Shown here piece after piece: positions 40,470-49,610 of a stretch of 64,000 bases of DNA (the stretch's first letter is position 1; each line of letters starts with the position of its first letter). A program made the translations under genes and the position numbers. Origin of the DNA: SHZI01 sp963698405 (GTDB lineage: Bacteria; Pseudomonadota; Gammaproteobacteria; Steroidobacterales; GCA-2729495); NCBI GenBank assembly GCA_963698405.1, contig CAVOQT010000017.1, positions 62,001-126,000 on the forward strand, written 5' to 3'. Below the pieces are notes generated by a model. It saw nothing but the letters and a program-made list of their open reading frames with translations. It made no database searches and was not told where the DNA came from.

Positions 40470-41516
40470 TCAGTCAGTCAGATTCAGTCCGTTGCGCAGC
40501 ACGCGCGCATCAAAGCCCCGTTCATTCAGCACAAAAGCACCGGCCGAGCTGCGCCGCCCTGTGTCACAGCAGACGATATAGGGCGTTTTCGGGTCCAGCG
40601 TGCTGAGCTTCAGGCGGATGAAGTAGAGCGGGATATTGATGGCCCCGGGTTCGTGGTGTGTTTCGAACTCACTGGGCAGACGCACATCAAGCCACTTGCC
40701 ACCCTTGGCCACGATCTTCTGCGCTTCCTCACGGTCCACCCAGGTCGTCATCGGCTCGTTGAGCAGGGTATTGAAGTCCTGCTTGCCGAGGCGCATGACT
40801 GCGCCGTCAGTCTGCATCGTGATGGTCGCGTTGCGCCGGTTCTGGGAGATCAGCGCTTCTTCGCCAAAGGTATCGCCGACGCCCAGTTCGGCGAGCTTTA
40901 TGCCTTCCTTGTTCAGCGGCGTTTCGCGCGTCACCGTGCATTGGCCACGGGTGATGACATAGAAATAGTCACCTTCCTCGCCCTGCTTGATGATCACGTC
41001 GCCGGCATTGAAGTTCACCTTCTGCATGCGCATGAAGATGGCCTGGATGTTGGCCGGCGGAATACGGTGAAAGGCCCGTGTCTGCAGCAGGGTGGTCATC
41101 CAGTCGTCTGACTCGCCGTGCTCGTCGCTGTGCAGTTCGTTGACCTCGTAGCTGCCGGTCTGGTCCCAGGTCAGCATGACGTCCAGCAGTTCGGTATCGA
41201 CTGACAGGTACTGGACGTGATCGACGGCCTTGACGGTATAGCGCCGGGGCAGCAACGGGGTTATCGGGTTGTGTGCATCATTGCTCTCGGCGCGCAGCAG
41301 CCTGACGTTGCCGCTCGCGGTCGGTGAGTTCAAGCGTGCCGGATACCAGGTAATAGGTGCGCTTGTCCGTATCCCCCTCGCGCAGCAGCAGTCTTGCCGC
41401 TCTCCAGGGTCCTGATTTCCATTTTTTTGGCGAGCGCCGCCACGTTTTCCCGCTTGAGGCTGTCAAGCGGGGAAAAGCGGCGCAGGATGTTCTCGGTGAA
41501 GTATCAGGTCAGACAT
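40470..41516 (-). CDS. Cyclic nucleotide-binding/rhodanese fusion protein (frameshifted)
   Basis: About 348 residues. The N-terminal third resembles a cyclic nucleotide-binding fold (LLREGDTDKRTYYLVSGTLEL). A second one follows (AGDVIIKQGEEGDYFYVITRG, LAELGVGDTFGEEALISQNRRNATI), with GE..L...RRNAT at the phosphate-binding position. The C-terminal rhodanese domain has WLDVRLPSEFETHHEPGA and the active loop YIVCCDTGRRSSAG. Both modules suggest a soluble sensor that joins nucleotide or redox state to persulfide chemistry, which is inference. Frames change near 41450, 41395 and 41300. It may be co-transcribed with the fatty acid oxidation gene 65 bp upstream. Confidence 0.8.
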
Positions 41517-41581
41517 CTGCAGTGCATTGTAACCGCAAGCTTTTCGCGCGGCGGAAGAATGCTCGTGCGGAATCTGTGACG

Positions 41582-43645
41582 TCAGTTGCGTAGAAGTTGC
41601 CAGCCCGGCGAGGCCTGAAAACGTGACCCATGTAGTGTTGCCAGCTCGCCGAGCCGGCTCGATCAGCGTATCCACACCGGTGTCCCTGGCGTATTGCAGC
41701 GGCCCGCCACGGAAGGGGGCGAAACCTGTGCCGAAGATCACACCGGCATCGACCAGGTCCGCATCCGCCACGATGCCTTCGTGCAGGCAGGTGACCGCTT
41801 CGTTGAGCAGGGCGCAGTATCAGCCGGTCCTGGACTCTCCGGATCCGAGCTGCCCGGCACCAGCGATGGGCGTACCGGCTTTCTTTCCCGGTAGGTATAG
41901 AAGCCCTGGCCGGTCTTGAGTCCAAGGTGTCGCTGATGCACCAGTTCCTCAATCTCGGGCGCAACCGCCCTGCCGATAACCGGCGCAAGGATCCGGCCAC
42001 GTGGCGCAATCACATCGAGTCCTACGGAATCGGCAAGCTCGATCGGGCCCATCGGCATGCCGAAATCGGTAGCGGCAAGATCGATCTCGGCCGCGGGAAT
42101 GCCTTCCCGCAGCAGTTCGAGCGCCTCGGCGATATAGGGTCCCAGAATACGATTGACCAGAAATCCGGGGTGACTGCGGCAGGGCAGGGGCAGTTTGCCG
42201 ATCTGGCGTGCGAAGCTGATTCCAGCGTCCAGCGATGCCTTGCTGCTGGTGGGTGCTGCCACGATCTCTACCAGCGGCAGCTTGGCCACCGGATTGAAGA
42301 AATGCACACCGATCAGTCTGCCGGGATCCTGCAGGCAGCTGCTCAGGTCCTCAAGCCGGATGCTGGAGGTATTGGTCGCCAGTATTGCACCGGTCTTCAG
42401 TTGCGGCTCCACGCGCGCAAAAAGTTCACGCTTCACGGTCAGATCTTCAAAGATCGCTTCGATCACCACATCTGCTGTGGCAATGCCCCGGCCATCCGGA
42501 TCTGCTGTCAGGCGTGATACGGCGGCATCGATGGCATCCGGCCGCCTGAGTTTGCGCTCGAAACAGCTTGCGTGCCCGCGCCAGAGCCGGTTCGATGAAT
42601 TTCAGCTCGCGGTCCTGCAGGCTGACCTCAAGGCCGCGCAAGGCACACCAGGCCGCGATATCGCCACCCATCACGCCGGCACCGATGACATGGACCCGCG
42701 TTGCCGGTGCCGCATCGACAACCAGCTTCTTCAGGCGTTCCTGCAGGAAGAACACCCGCACCAGATTGCGGGATGTCGGCGTCATGACCAGCCGGGCAAA
42801 TGATTCGGCCTCGGCATCGTAGGCTGCCGGCAGTTGCCTCGCCGCCGTGCTTCTCCCACAGATCGATCAGTGCATACGGGGCAGGGTAGTGTGCGGCCGG
42901 CGCCTTTGTGCTGACCTTGTGACGCAGCGTGCGCGCCAGGCTCGGTCGCAACAGGGCAAGGCCGAGCAGCCGGTCGAGCCATGGTGCCGGAGCCGCTGTG
43001 ACCGCCCTCGCTGAGCAGCTGCATGGCGACTGTCTCGCCAGTTGCTCTCGCTGCGACCACGGCATCGACCAGACCATCTTTTCAGCGCCTGCGCCGGACG
43101 TATGGATCGACCAGTCAGCATCAGGTCCATGGCCTGGCGCACGCCGATGAGCCGCGTCAGGCGCACCGTGCCGCCAAAGCCGGGATGCACGCCAAGCTGT
43201 ACCTCCGGCAGGCCAAATACCGGTTCGCTGCCCGCGATCGCTAGTCGCCGGGTACAGGCCAGCGCCAGCTCCAGGCCACCACCCAGGGCAAAGCCGTTCA
43301 GTACGGCGACGCTGGGAAAGGGCAGGGCTTCCAGGCGGGCCAGAATGTGCTGTCCCTGTCGGGTGACGGCATATGCCCGCGCCTCGGAATCCAGTGCCGG
43401 AAATTCGTTGATGTCAGCACCGGCGATGAATCCCCGGGCCTTGCCTGAATGGATCACCAGTCCCTTGAGTGCGGATGTTTCGAGCGTGTCGAGACAGGTT
43501 TCCAGTTCGGCCATCGTTTCAGCGGACAGGGTGTTTGCACCGGCGTCCTGCCGGTCAAAGCACAACCAGCCGATTCCGTCTGCATCGCTTTCCAGTCGCC
43601 AGTGCACGAGCGACAGCAGCACAGTGCCCGGTGATGATTCGACAT
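41582..43645 (-). CDS. Fatty acid oxidation multienzyme, enoyl-CoA hydratase/3-hydroxyacyl-CoA dehydrogenase (frameshifted)
   Basis: About 688 residues in the FadJ/FadB arrangement. The N-terminal crotonase domain has FIAGADINEFPAL, NGFALGGGLELALACTRRLA and FGLPEVQLGVHPGFGGTVRL with the two catalytic glutamates. The dehydrogenase part has VHVIGAGVMGGDIAAWCALRG, NTSSIRLEDLSS, VGVHFFNPVAKLPLVEIV and a C-terminal GMPMGPIELADSVGLDV domain. It carries out the second and third steps of beta-oxidation, with electrons from the first step reaching ETF. Frames change near 43610, 43080, 42860, 42470, 41800 and 41670. FadJ is more likely than FadB by length. It lies 5 bp after the EEP gene. Confidence 0.85.
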
Positions 43646-43650
43646 GGCGA

Positions 43651-44385
43651 TTACCTCAGCTGAAAGTCACAGACCAGTGGCAGATGATCGGAGTAGATGA
43701 CATGCGGGATATCAAAGGAGGTGATGTCGATGCCGTCACCATACAGCACAAAGTCGAGTTCCATGCGCGGTGATTTGCTGGGATAGGAAGGCAGTCCGTC
43801 GACGTTGGCGCTGCGCAGGCCAGCCGCCTTCATGAACAGGAACATTTCATTCTCGCCCCAGAAGGTATTGAAGTCGCCGGCAACGATGACCGGCTTTTTT
43901 GCCTTGGACACGAGTTCGTACAGATGGCGGAGCTGGAACTGCCGGTGGCGGTACTTCAGCGACAGGTGCACCAGAAAAATGATCACCCCGTCGAGTTCCA
44001 GTTCGATGATCAGCCGCTTGATGCCGGTGTCGAAGTAGTGGAAGCGTTCGCCGACGATTGACGGCGCGGCCAGAAAGGCATTGGCCTGCTTGCGCAGTAT
44101 GGGCAGCAGCTGGTTCAGGGACTCCTCACCGTACTTGCACTCGTAGCTGGAGTAGTGGCCCAGGGCCTTGGCGATGACTTCCGCCTGATTGACGCCGCCG
44201 CTGCGCATCGAGCCGACATCGACCTCTATCAGGCCCACCACGTCCGGCGTGACGGACTTGGTGAAATTTATGATGTTGTCGAGGTTTCCGGGCGCGCCAA
44301 ACAGGTAACCTGCCCCTGGAACCGGCATTTGCGGCGGGGCTCCGGCACCGATGGCGTAGCGGATGTTGTAAATGAGCAGACGCAT
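43651..44385 (-). CDS. Endonuclease/exonuclease/phosphatase-family protein
   Basis: An intact product of 244 residues from ATG 44385; the open frame continues 41 codons upstream but without family similarity. The EEP-fold catalytic set is visible: LLIYNIRY (Asn), VGLIEVD (Glu), VHLSLKYRHRQFQ (His), VAGDFNTFWG (Asp and Asn), MELDFVLYG (Asp) and YSDHLPLVC (Asp-His). The family includes DNase I-like nucleases and phosphodiesterases; there is no signal peptide, so it should act in the cytosol. The substrate is unknown. It is divergent from a TIR-like gene across 69 bp. Confidence 0.85.
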   Translation of the reverse strand: MRLLIYNIRYAIGAGAPPQMPVPGAGYLFGAPGNLDNIINFTKSVTPDVVGLIEVDVGSMRSGGVNQAEVIAKALGHYSSYECKYGEESLNQLLPILRKQANAFLAAPSIVGERFHYFDTGIKRLIIELELDGVIIFLVHLSLKYRHRQFQLRHLYELVSKAKKPVIVAGDFNTFWGENEMFLFMKAAGLRSANVDGLPSYPSKSPRMELDFVLYGDGIDITSFDIPHVIYSDHLPLVCDFQLR

Positions 44386-44454
44386 CTGGACCGGGAGTGT
44401 AATGCCGCTGGGACTGCAGGCAACAGGAACTGTAGTATGTCTCGCAGGAGTTGA

Positions 44455-44925
44455 ATGGAGGACGGGATTTTGTCCGATAAGACACCCATTCGGGTCTTTG
44501 TAAGCCATCTGTTTCGAGAAGCACCCGGATTATCTGCGGGTTTTCGAGTATCTCGAGAGCCGGGACAATTTCCTGTATCTGGCCACCAGCGATCCGGACC
44601 GGATTCCGCCGGGCAGCAAGGAAGACCTGAAGGAAGAGCTGCGCAACCAGATCAAGGCGGCAGAGATCATGGTGCTGCCGGTCTCGATCTACGAAGTCGA
44701 ATCCGGACCTGGTGACCTTCCAGATGGATGTGGCCGGCGCTTTCAGCAAGCCGATCGTGGCGGTCAAGTCATTCGGCGAGACGGTGATCGCTGAAGAAGC
44801 TGATCATCGACCGTTCAGCAGATGTGGTGGAGTGGAACGAGCGCACGCTCGTCGATGCGATCCGCCAGCACGCCCGCCATGAGGATACGGCGCGCTGGGA
44901 CGTGGTCGAGTTCAAGCTGGACTGA
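44455..44925 (+). CDS. TIR-like (ThsB/MTH538-type) domain protein (frameshifted)
   Basis: About 156 residues. When three extra bases (near 44513, 44700 and 44793) are removed it reads IRVFVSHLFEKHPDYLRVFE, then LYLATSDPDRIPPGSKEDL, AEIMVLPVSIYE, VTFQMDVAGAFSKPIVAVKS and RWDVVEFKLD. The order strand, helix, RNQIKAAEIMVLPVSIY and the FQMDVAGAF..KPIVAVKSFG block match the TIR-like fold of the Thoeris ThsB/MTH538 class. ThsB proteins make a nucleotide signal from NAD+ in phage defence; whether this one does is unknown. ATG 44455 has AGGAG four bases upstream; TTG 44470 with GGAGG is an alternative. Confidence 0.65.
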
Positions 44926-45045
44926 CAGCCGGACAGGCGGCGCCTTTCCCGGCGGCTCGCGCTTGTTTGAACCGGCGAGGCTCACGTAACATCGCCAGCC
45001 TGCCGGATGTCCCGGCGTAGCTTGCTTTAATTCCGGTTCAAAATC

Positions 45046-46080
45046 ATGACGATCAATACAGATGCCCTGATCATCGGGGCGGGCCCGGCCGGGCTGTTTC
45101 AGGTATTCGAGCTGGGTCTGCTGGGTATCAAGGCGGATCTCGTCGACACGCTGTCGGCACCAGGCGGTCAGTGCACCTGGCTGTATCCGGACAAGCCGAT
45201 CTATGACATTCCTGCAGTACCCGTCTGCACTGGCGGCGAGCTCGTGGCGAACCTGATGAAGCAGATCGAGCCCTTTCAGCCGACCTTTCACCTCGGTGAA
45301 GAACTGGTTGAGCTGAAGGCGGTTGCGGAGGGCGGATTTCGCGCGCGCACCAGCGAGGGCAAGCAGTTCCTGGCCAAGACCGTATTCATCGCGGCCGGTG
45401 TCGGTTCATTCCAGCCACGGCGCGTACACGTCGATGGTGCGGATGCGCTTGAAGGCACGCAGATCCATTACCACGTGAAGGATCCGGCGCATTTGCCGGC
45501 AAGCGGCTGGCGATTTTCGGCGGCGGCGACTCGGCACTTGACTGGGCACTGGCGCTGGGACCGAAGGCGGCAGCGCTGACGCTCGTTCACCGACGCGATG
45601 AGTACCGTGCGGCGCCGGCCTCGGTCGCGCTGCTCAAGGAACGCGCAGCCCGCGGTGAAGTGCGGCTCATCGAGCAGGCCAATCCCACCGGCCTGCGCAT
45701 GGACGGTTCGCTGCATGACCGGCGTTGAGGTCACCACCAAGTCCGGCACCTCGGAAATTCTGGATGTGGATCATGTGCTGGTGTTTTACGGGCTTTCACC
45801 CAAGCTGGGCCCGATCGCCGAATGGGGGCTGGAGTTCAACAAGAAGACCATCATCGTCGATACCGAGAAATTCCAGAGCAATATCCCGGGCATCTTTGCC
45901 ATCGGTGATATCTGCGACTATCCGGGCAAGAAGAAGCTCATCCTGAGCGGTTTCCACGAGGCCGCGCTGGCGGCGTTTGCCGCCAAGGCGATCATCGAGC
46001 CCGGCAAGAAGGTTCATCTGCAGTACACGACCACCAGTCCGCTGATGCAGAAACGCCTCGGAGTTACTGGCGAGGAGTAA
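45046..46080 (+). CDS. Ferredoxin/flavodoxin--NADP+ reductase, thioredoxin-reductase type (frameshifted)
   Basis: 344 residues of type 2 FNR. DALIIGAGPAGLFQVFELG is the FAD motif, APGGQCTWLYPDKPIYDIPA the family hallmark, LAIFGGGDSALDWALAL the NADP motif and FAIGDICDYPGKKKLILSGFHEAALAAF the C-terminal FAD segment. The redox CxxC of thioredoxin reductases is absent, as expected for this class. Two indels, near 45495 and 45720. It exchanges electrons between NADPH and ferredoxin or flavodoxin. Confidence 0.92.
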
Positions 46081-46096
46081 GCGCCACGATGCGCTG

Positions 46097-47012
46097 ATGT
46101 ATGGCAATCGCGGCCCCTGGTTATCGCACATCGGGGCGCATCGGCCTATCTGCCCGAGCACACGCTGGCCGGCAAGGCCATGGCGCACGCGATGGGCGCC
46201 GACTTTCTCGAGCAGGATGTGGTTGCGACGCGTGATGGCGAGCTGATCGTCTTTCACGACCTGCATCTGGATGATCTCACTGATGTCGCCACGCGGTTCC
46301 CCGGCCGGGCGCGCGCCGACGGGCGGCACTACTGCATCGATTTCGATCTGGCCGAAATCCGGCAATTGGCGCTCAGCGAGCGGCGACGGGCAGGGCAGCG
46401 GGCAGTTGCGCTATCCGGGCCGATTCCCGGCTGCAGCAGGCAGTTTTGCCATATCCGACGCTTGAGGAAGAAATCCGCTTCATCCACGGCCTGAATCATT
46501 CCACCGGACGAACTGCCGGCATCTATCCGGAAGTGAAATCACCCGCCTGGCATCACGAGCATGGCATCGACCTGGCAGCGCAGATGCTGGCCGTCCTGAG
46601 CCGCCATGGTTATTCCGGTCCCGGCGATGCGGCGATCGTGCAGTGCTTTGATGAAGCGGAACTGAAACGCATACGCACCGGGCTGGGCTGCAGGCTGCGG
46701 CTGATACAGCTGATGGAAGGTGAGGGCACGGTAGTCGCCGAAGCTGAACTGGTCGCGATCCGGCAATACGCCGATGGCATCGGTCCAGGCCTGCGGCAGG
46801 TGCTCGGGACGGGGCTGGTTGAAGCAGCACACCGCGCCGGTCTGCAGGTGCATCCCTATACGCTGCGCGCTGACGCCTTGCCGCCAGGATTCGGCAGTCT
46901 GGAAGAACTGCTCCGCGATCTGTGTGAGCGGAAGGCCGTTGATGGAGTCTTTACGGATTTCCCGGACCGGGCTGTTCAGTTTTTAAATCAATGCTTTGCG
47001 GCACCTTCCTGA
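46097..47012 (+). CDS. Glycerophosphodiester phosphodiesterase (frameshifted)
   Basis: About 305 residues with a TIM-barrel GDPD pattern: VIAHRGASAYLPEHTLAG holds the catalytic His and Arg, ADFLEQDVVATRDGELIVFHDLHLD holds the metal-binding Glu/Asp and second His. IYPEVKSPAWH and VDGVFTDFPDRAVQFL complete it, the layout of GlpQ. No signal peptide is visible in the present sequence, but the N-terminus is uncertain because the frame changes near 46117. It releases glycerol 3-phosphate from deacylated phospholipids. The last 62 bp overlap the convergent lipocalin gene. Confidence 0.85.
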
Positions 47013-47524
47013 GCTTGGTCATATCGAAGCTGTTGCGCTCCAGGACCGCGATCATCGCCTGGTAGTCCGCCGCCGATATGGATGGCGTACGTGCCATCAG
47101 CCAGACCCAGCGCCGGTCCGGGACCGCGATGATGGTGCGTGTATAGGCTTCATCGCGATCGATGATCAGATAGTCTCCAGCCGGCAGAAACCAGAAGAAT
47201 TTCATCTTCCATTCGGTATTCACGGGCGGATTGGCAACGCGCGCACGCGGTGTCATGCGCTGTGCAGGCCCGTCGAAGCCACCGTCACGGAAGGTATAGG
47301 TCGTCGCTATCGTGCCATCTGCATTGAGCTGATAGGACTCCACGCCGTTGTGCGCATCTTTCTCGGAGACAAATGGCAGGTCGATGGGAATGAAGGCCAG
47401 CACGTACCAGTCACCCATGAAGCGCTGCAGATCGAGGGGTTCCTGCATGCCGCGTCAACGGTGGCAGGGAACTGGTGCAGCCGCTTAGCAGCAGGCACAG
47501 CATCGCCAGTCCTGAAGTGCGCAT
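46951..47524 (-). CDS. blc: Outer-membrane lipocalin, Blc-type (frameshifted)
   Basis: About 190 residues. A lipoprotein signal sequence ends LCLLLSGC, so the cysteine is lipidated. The lipocalin body carries the family signature FMGDWYVLAFIPI, VESYQLNADGTIATTYTFRDG, TEWKMKFFWFLPAGDYLIIDRD and YTRTIIAVPDRRWVWLMART. Blc binds lysophospholipids or fatty acids at the outer membrane. The frame changes near 47440, between signal and body. It follows ccmI on the same strand by 35 bp and starts inside a 16-bp perfect palindrome. Confidence 0.85.
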
Positions 47525-47537
47525 AATATATATTATG
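47522..47537 (-). promoter_or_regulatory. Perfect 16-bp AT palindrome at the lipocalin start codon
   Basis: CATAATATATATTATG is fully self-complementary, and its minus-strand end supplies the ATG of the lipocalin gene. It could be an operator at the start site or simply AT-rich sequence next to a promoter. Confidence 0.35.
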
Positions 47538-47559
47538 TTAAATCTTATTATCACCGAGG

Positions 47560-48609
47560 TTACTGGACTATCTGGTCGATGACTATTGAGATGGTCGCTC
47601 GCAGTCTCACCCAGTCCGCTCCAGGTCGCTTCACCAAACAGATCGCCAGCCTGAGCGACCGGATTGCCTGCGTTGGCGATACGTGCAACCAGTGCGGCAG
47701 ATTTCAATGTCGCGAGACCGGCTCCGCCTGGCATCATCAGGTCTGCATCGCTGATACGCAGGGACAGCGGCAGTTCGCTGGCCGACTCGTCGTACGACGG
47801 CCAGCGGCGGCCCTGGCTTCGCTGGATCACGTACAAATATGAACAGCGGTGCCGTCGGTGCGATCCGCTCACGCAAGCTGTCGCTGATCGAGACTTCTAC
47901 AGCTATACCGACCGCTGCAGCATCCTTGCCAGCGCTGCTGGTCTCGGCCGCCTGTACAGTCGTTTCGCCAGTCTCGAGCTGCAGCGAGTTGTCCGGCAAT
48001 GATCTGCTGAATCTCTGCCGGTGGATCAAGAGCCAGCAATGCCTGCCAGCGTGTGCGCACGGTTGCGATGTCACCGCGCGACAGTGCCAGTATGCCCCCG
48101 TACCAGAGCGCCTTGGGATTGCCCGGATCTCGCGCCAGAACCGCCTCGATTTCCTGACCTGCGACACCCGACAAAGCGGCCGGATCGACGGTGATCTGTG
48201 CTTCTGCAGCACCCAGGCGTGCCGCCAGATTATTGCCCTGCGACAACTCAATGGCCCGTTGATATGCCTGTACAGCCTCAACGGGACGCTGTGTCGCGAG
48301 GTAGGAGCTGCCCAGTAAAACCCAGCCTTCCTCATTGCCCGGATCATCCGCCAGCTTCTGCTCAAGTCCGGCCACGGCTTCATCCAGCGCACGCGTTTCA
48401 GCCGCCGGGGCGGCTGCCTGTGCTGCCGGCGTAGCCCAGTCATAAGTGCTGATCCTGGGATAGATCGCCCAGACCAGTATCGGAATAAGCACTGCTGCCA
48501 GCACTGCCGCCAGCGGTGAGCGTTGCGGGCCGGTGCGCAACAGCGGCCATGCGAGCAATGCGATGGCAGCAATGCTCAGCAGGGATGCGATTAGCAGAAA
48601 TACGGACAT
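47560..48609 (-). CDS. ccmI: Cytochrome c maturation protein CcmI (frameshifted)
   Basis: About 349 residues. Two N-terminal membrane helices (residues 1-25 and 34-50) are followed by TPR repeats (EEGWVLLGSSYLATQRPVEAVQAYQRAI, AQITVDPAALSG, ARDPGNPKALW) and a C-terminal beta-rich domain, LFIFVRDPAKPGPPLAVVR, ending ISIVIDQIVQ. CcmI captures unfolded apocytochrome c for haem attachment. Frames change near 47985, 47795 and 47600; the last gives the natural stop at 47560. Last gene of the ccm operon. Confidence 0.9.
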
Positions 48610-48620
48610 GCGTTATCCAA

Positions 48621-49058
48621 TCATGTGGATGATGGTGGATCACCATCATCAGGCGGTACAGGTAAAGTGATGCGGCGGCGCACGATTCGCCACAATGCAC
48701 TGCCGCCGATCAGCAGCAACAGAACGGGCGCCAGCCAGAGCAGTACGGTGCTTGCCTGCCAGCGCGGACGGTACAGTACAAAGTCACCATAGCGATCCAG
48801 GAGAAATATCTTGATCGCCTCCTCCGACTCGCCGGCTTCGAGTTTCTGACGTATTTCGCGGCGCAGATCGATGGCCAGCGGTGCAGTGGAATCAGCAATC
48901 GTCTGGTTCTGACAGACGAGGCAGCGTACCTCGTTGGTCAGACGTTCGTAGACAGCCTGCTGAGCAGGGTCTGGCAATATCTCTTCAGGTGCGATTGCCC
49001 AGGTGGAAAACGCTGCGATACACAGCAAAGCGCCTGCAGCCAGCGAGAGTTGCCGCAC
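48621..49058 (-). CDS. ccmH: Cytochrome c maturation protein CcmH
   Basis: 145 residues with a signal peptide and the redox motif RCLVCQNQTIADSTAPLAIDLR (Cys46 and Cys49), followed by FLLDRYGDFVLYRP and one membrane helix. It is a periplasm-facing thioredoxin-like protein reducing the CXXCH motif of apocytochrome c. Start GTG 49058 overlaps the ccmG stop by one base (TAGTG). Confidence 0.95.
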   Translation of the reverse strand: MRQLSLAAGALLCIAAFSTWAIAPEEILPDPAQQAVYERLTNEVRCLVCQNQTIADSTAPLAIDLRREIRQKLEAGESEEAIKIFLLDRYGDFVLYRPRWQASTVLLWLAPVLLLLIGGSALWRIVRRRITLPVPPDDGDPPSST

Positions 49059-49595
49059 TAGAGTGTTGATCCGTTCTGAGCTGCAGCGATACGCGGCAGG
49101 AATTCATCGCGCCATACAGCGAGGGTCATCGGCGCAATGTGCTTGTAGAGCACCGTACCGTCCGCACCGATCAGAAATGTTTCCGGCGCACCATAGACGC
49201 CCCAGTCAATCGCTACACCGCCCTCTTCGTCTACGCCTACCGCAGCGTAGGGATTGCCCAGGTTCTGCAACCATTGGCGAGCGAGAGCTGCGTCGTCCTT
49301 CCAGTTGATGCCGAAGATCGGCACACCACCATCGCGTGCCAGCGTGAGCAGCGTATCGTGTTCCTGGCGGCAGCCGGAACACCAGGTTGCCCAGACATTG
49401 ACCAGGCTGACCTTGCCGAGCAGGTCAGAGCGTTGCAGAACTGGCTTGTGGATCATCCAGGCGCGGCAGGCTGAACTGCGGAGCCAGCTTGCCAATCAAG
49501 GGTGAGGGTACATAGCCGGGATCGCGGTACAGACCGACTCCAAGCACGGCAACCAGCAACGCAAAGATGGCTCCGGGTACGAGATAGCGCCACAT
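49058..49595 (-). CDS. ccmG: Cytochrome c maturation thiol oxidoreductase CcmG/DsbE (frameshifted)
   Basis: About 179 residues. ATG 49595 opens MWRYLVPGAIFALLVAVL, a membrane anchor. APQFSLPRLDDP leads into the thioredoxin fold with WATWCSGC at the active site and YGAPETFLIGADGTVLYKHIAPM, the acidic CcmG type. The frame changes near 49470. It supplies reductant to CcmH and apocytochrome. Confidence 0.92.
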
Positions 49596-49610
49596 CGTTG
49601 CGTAATGTTC

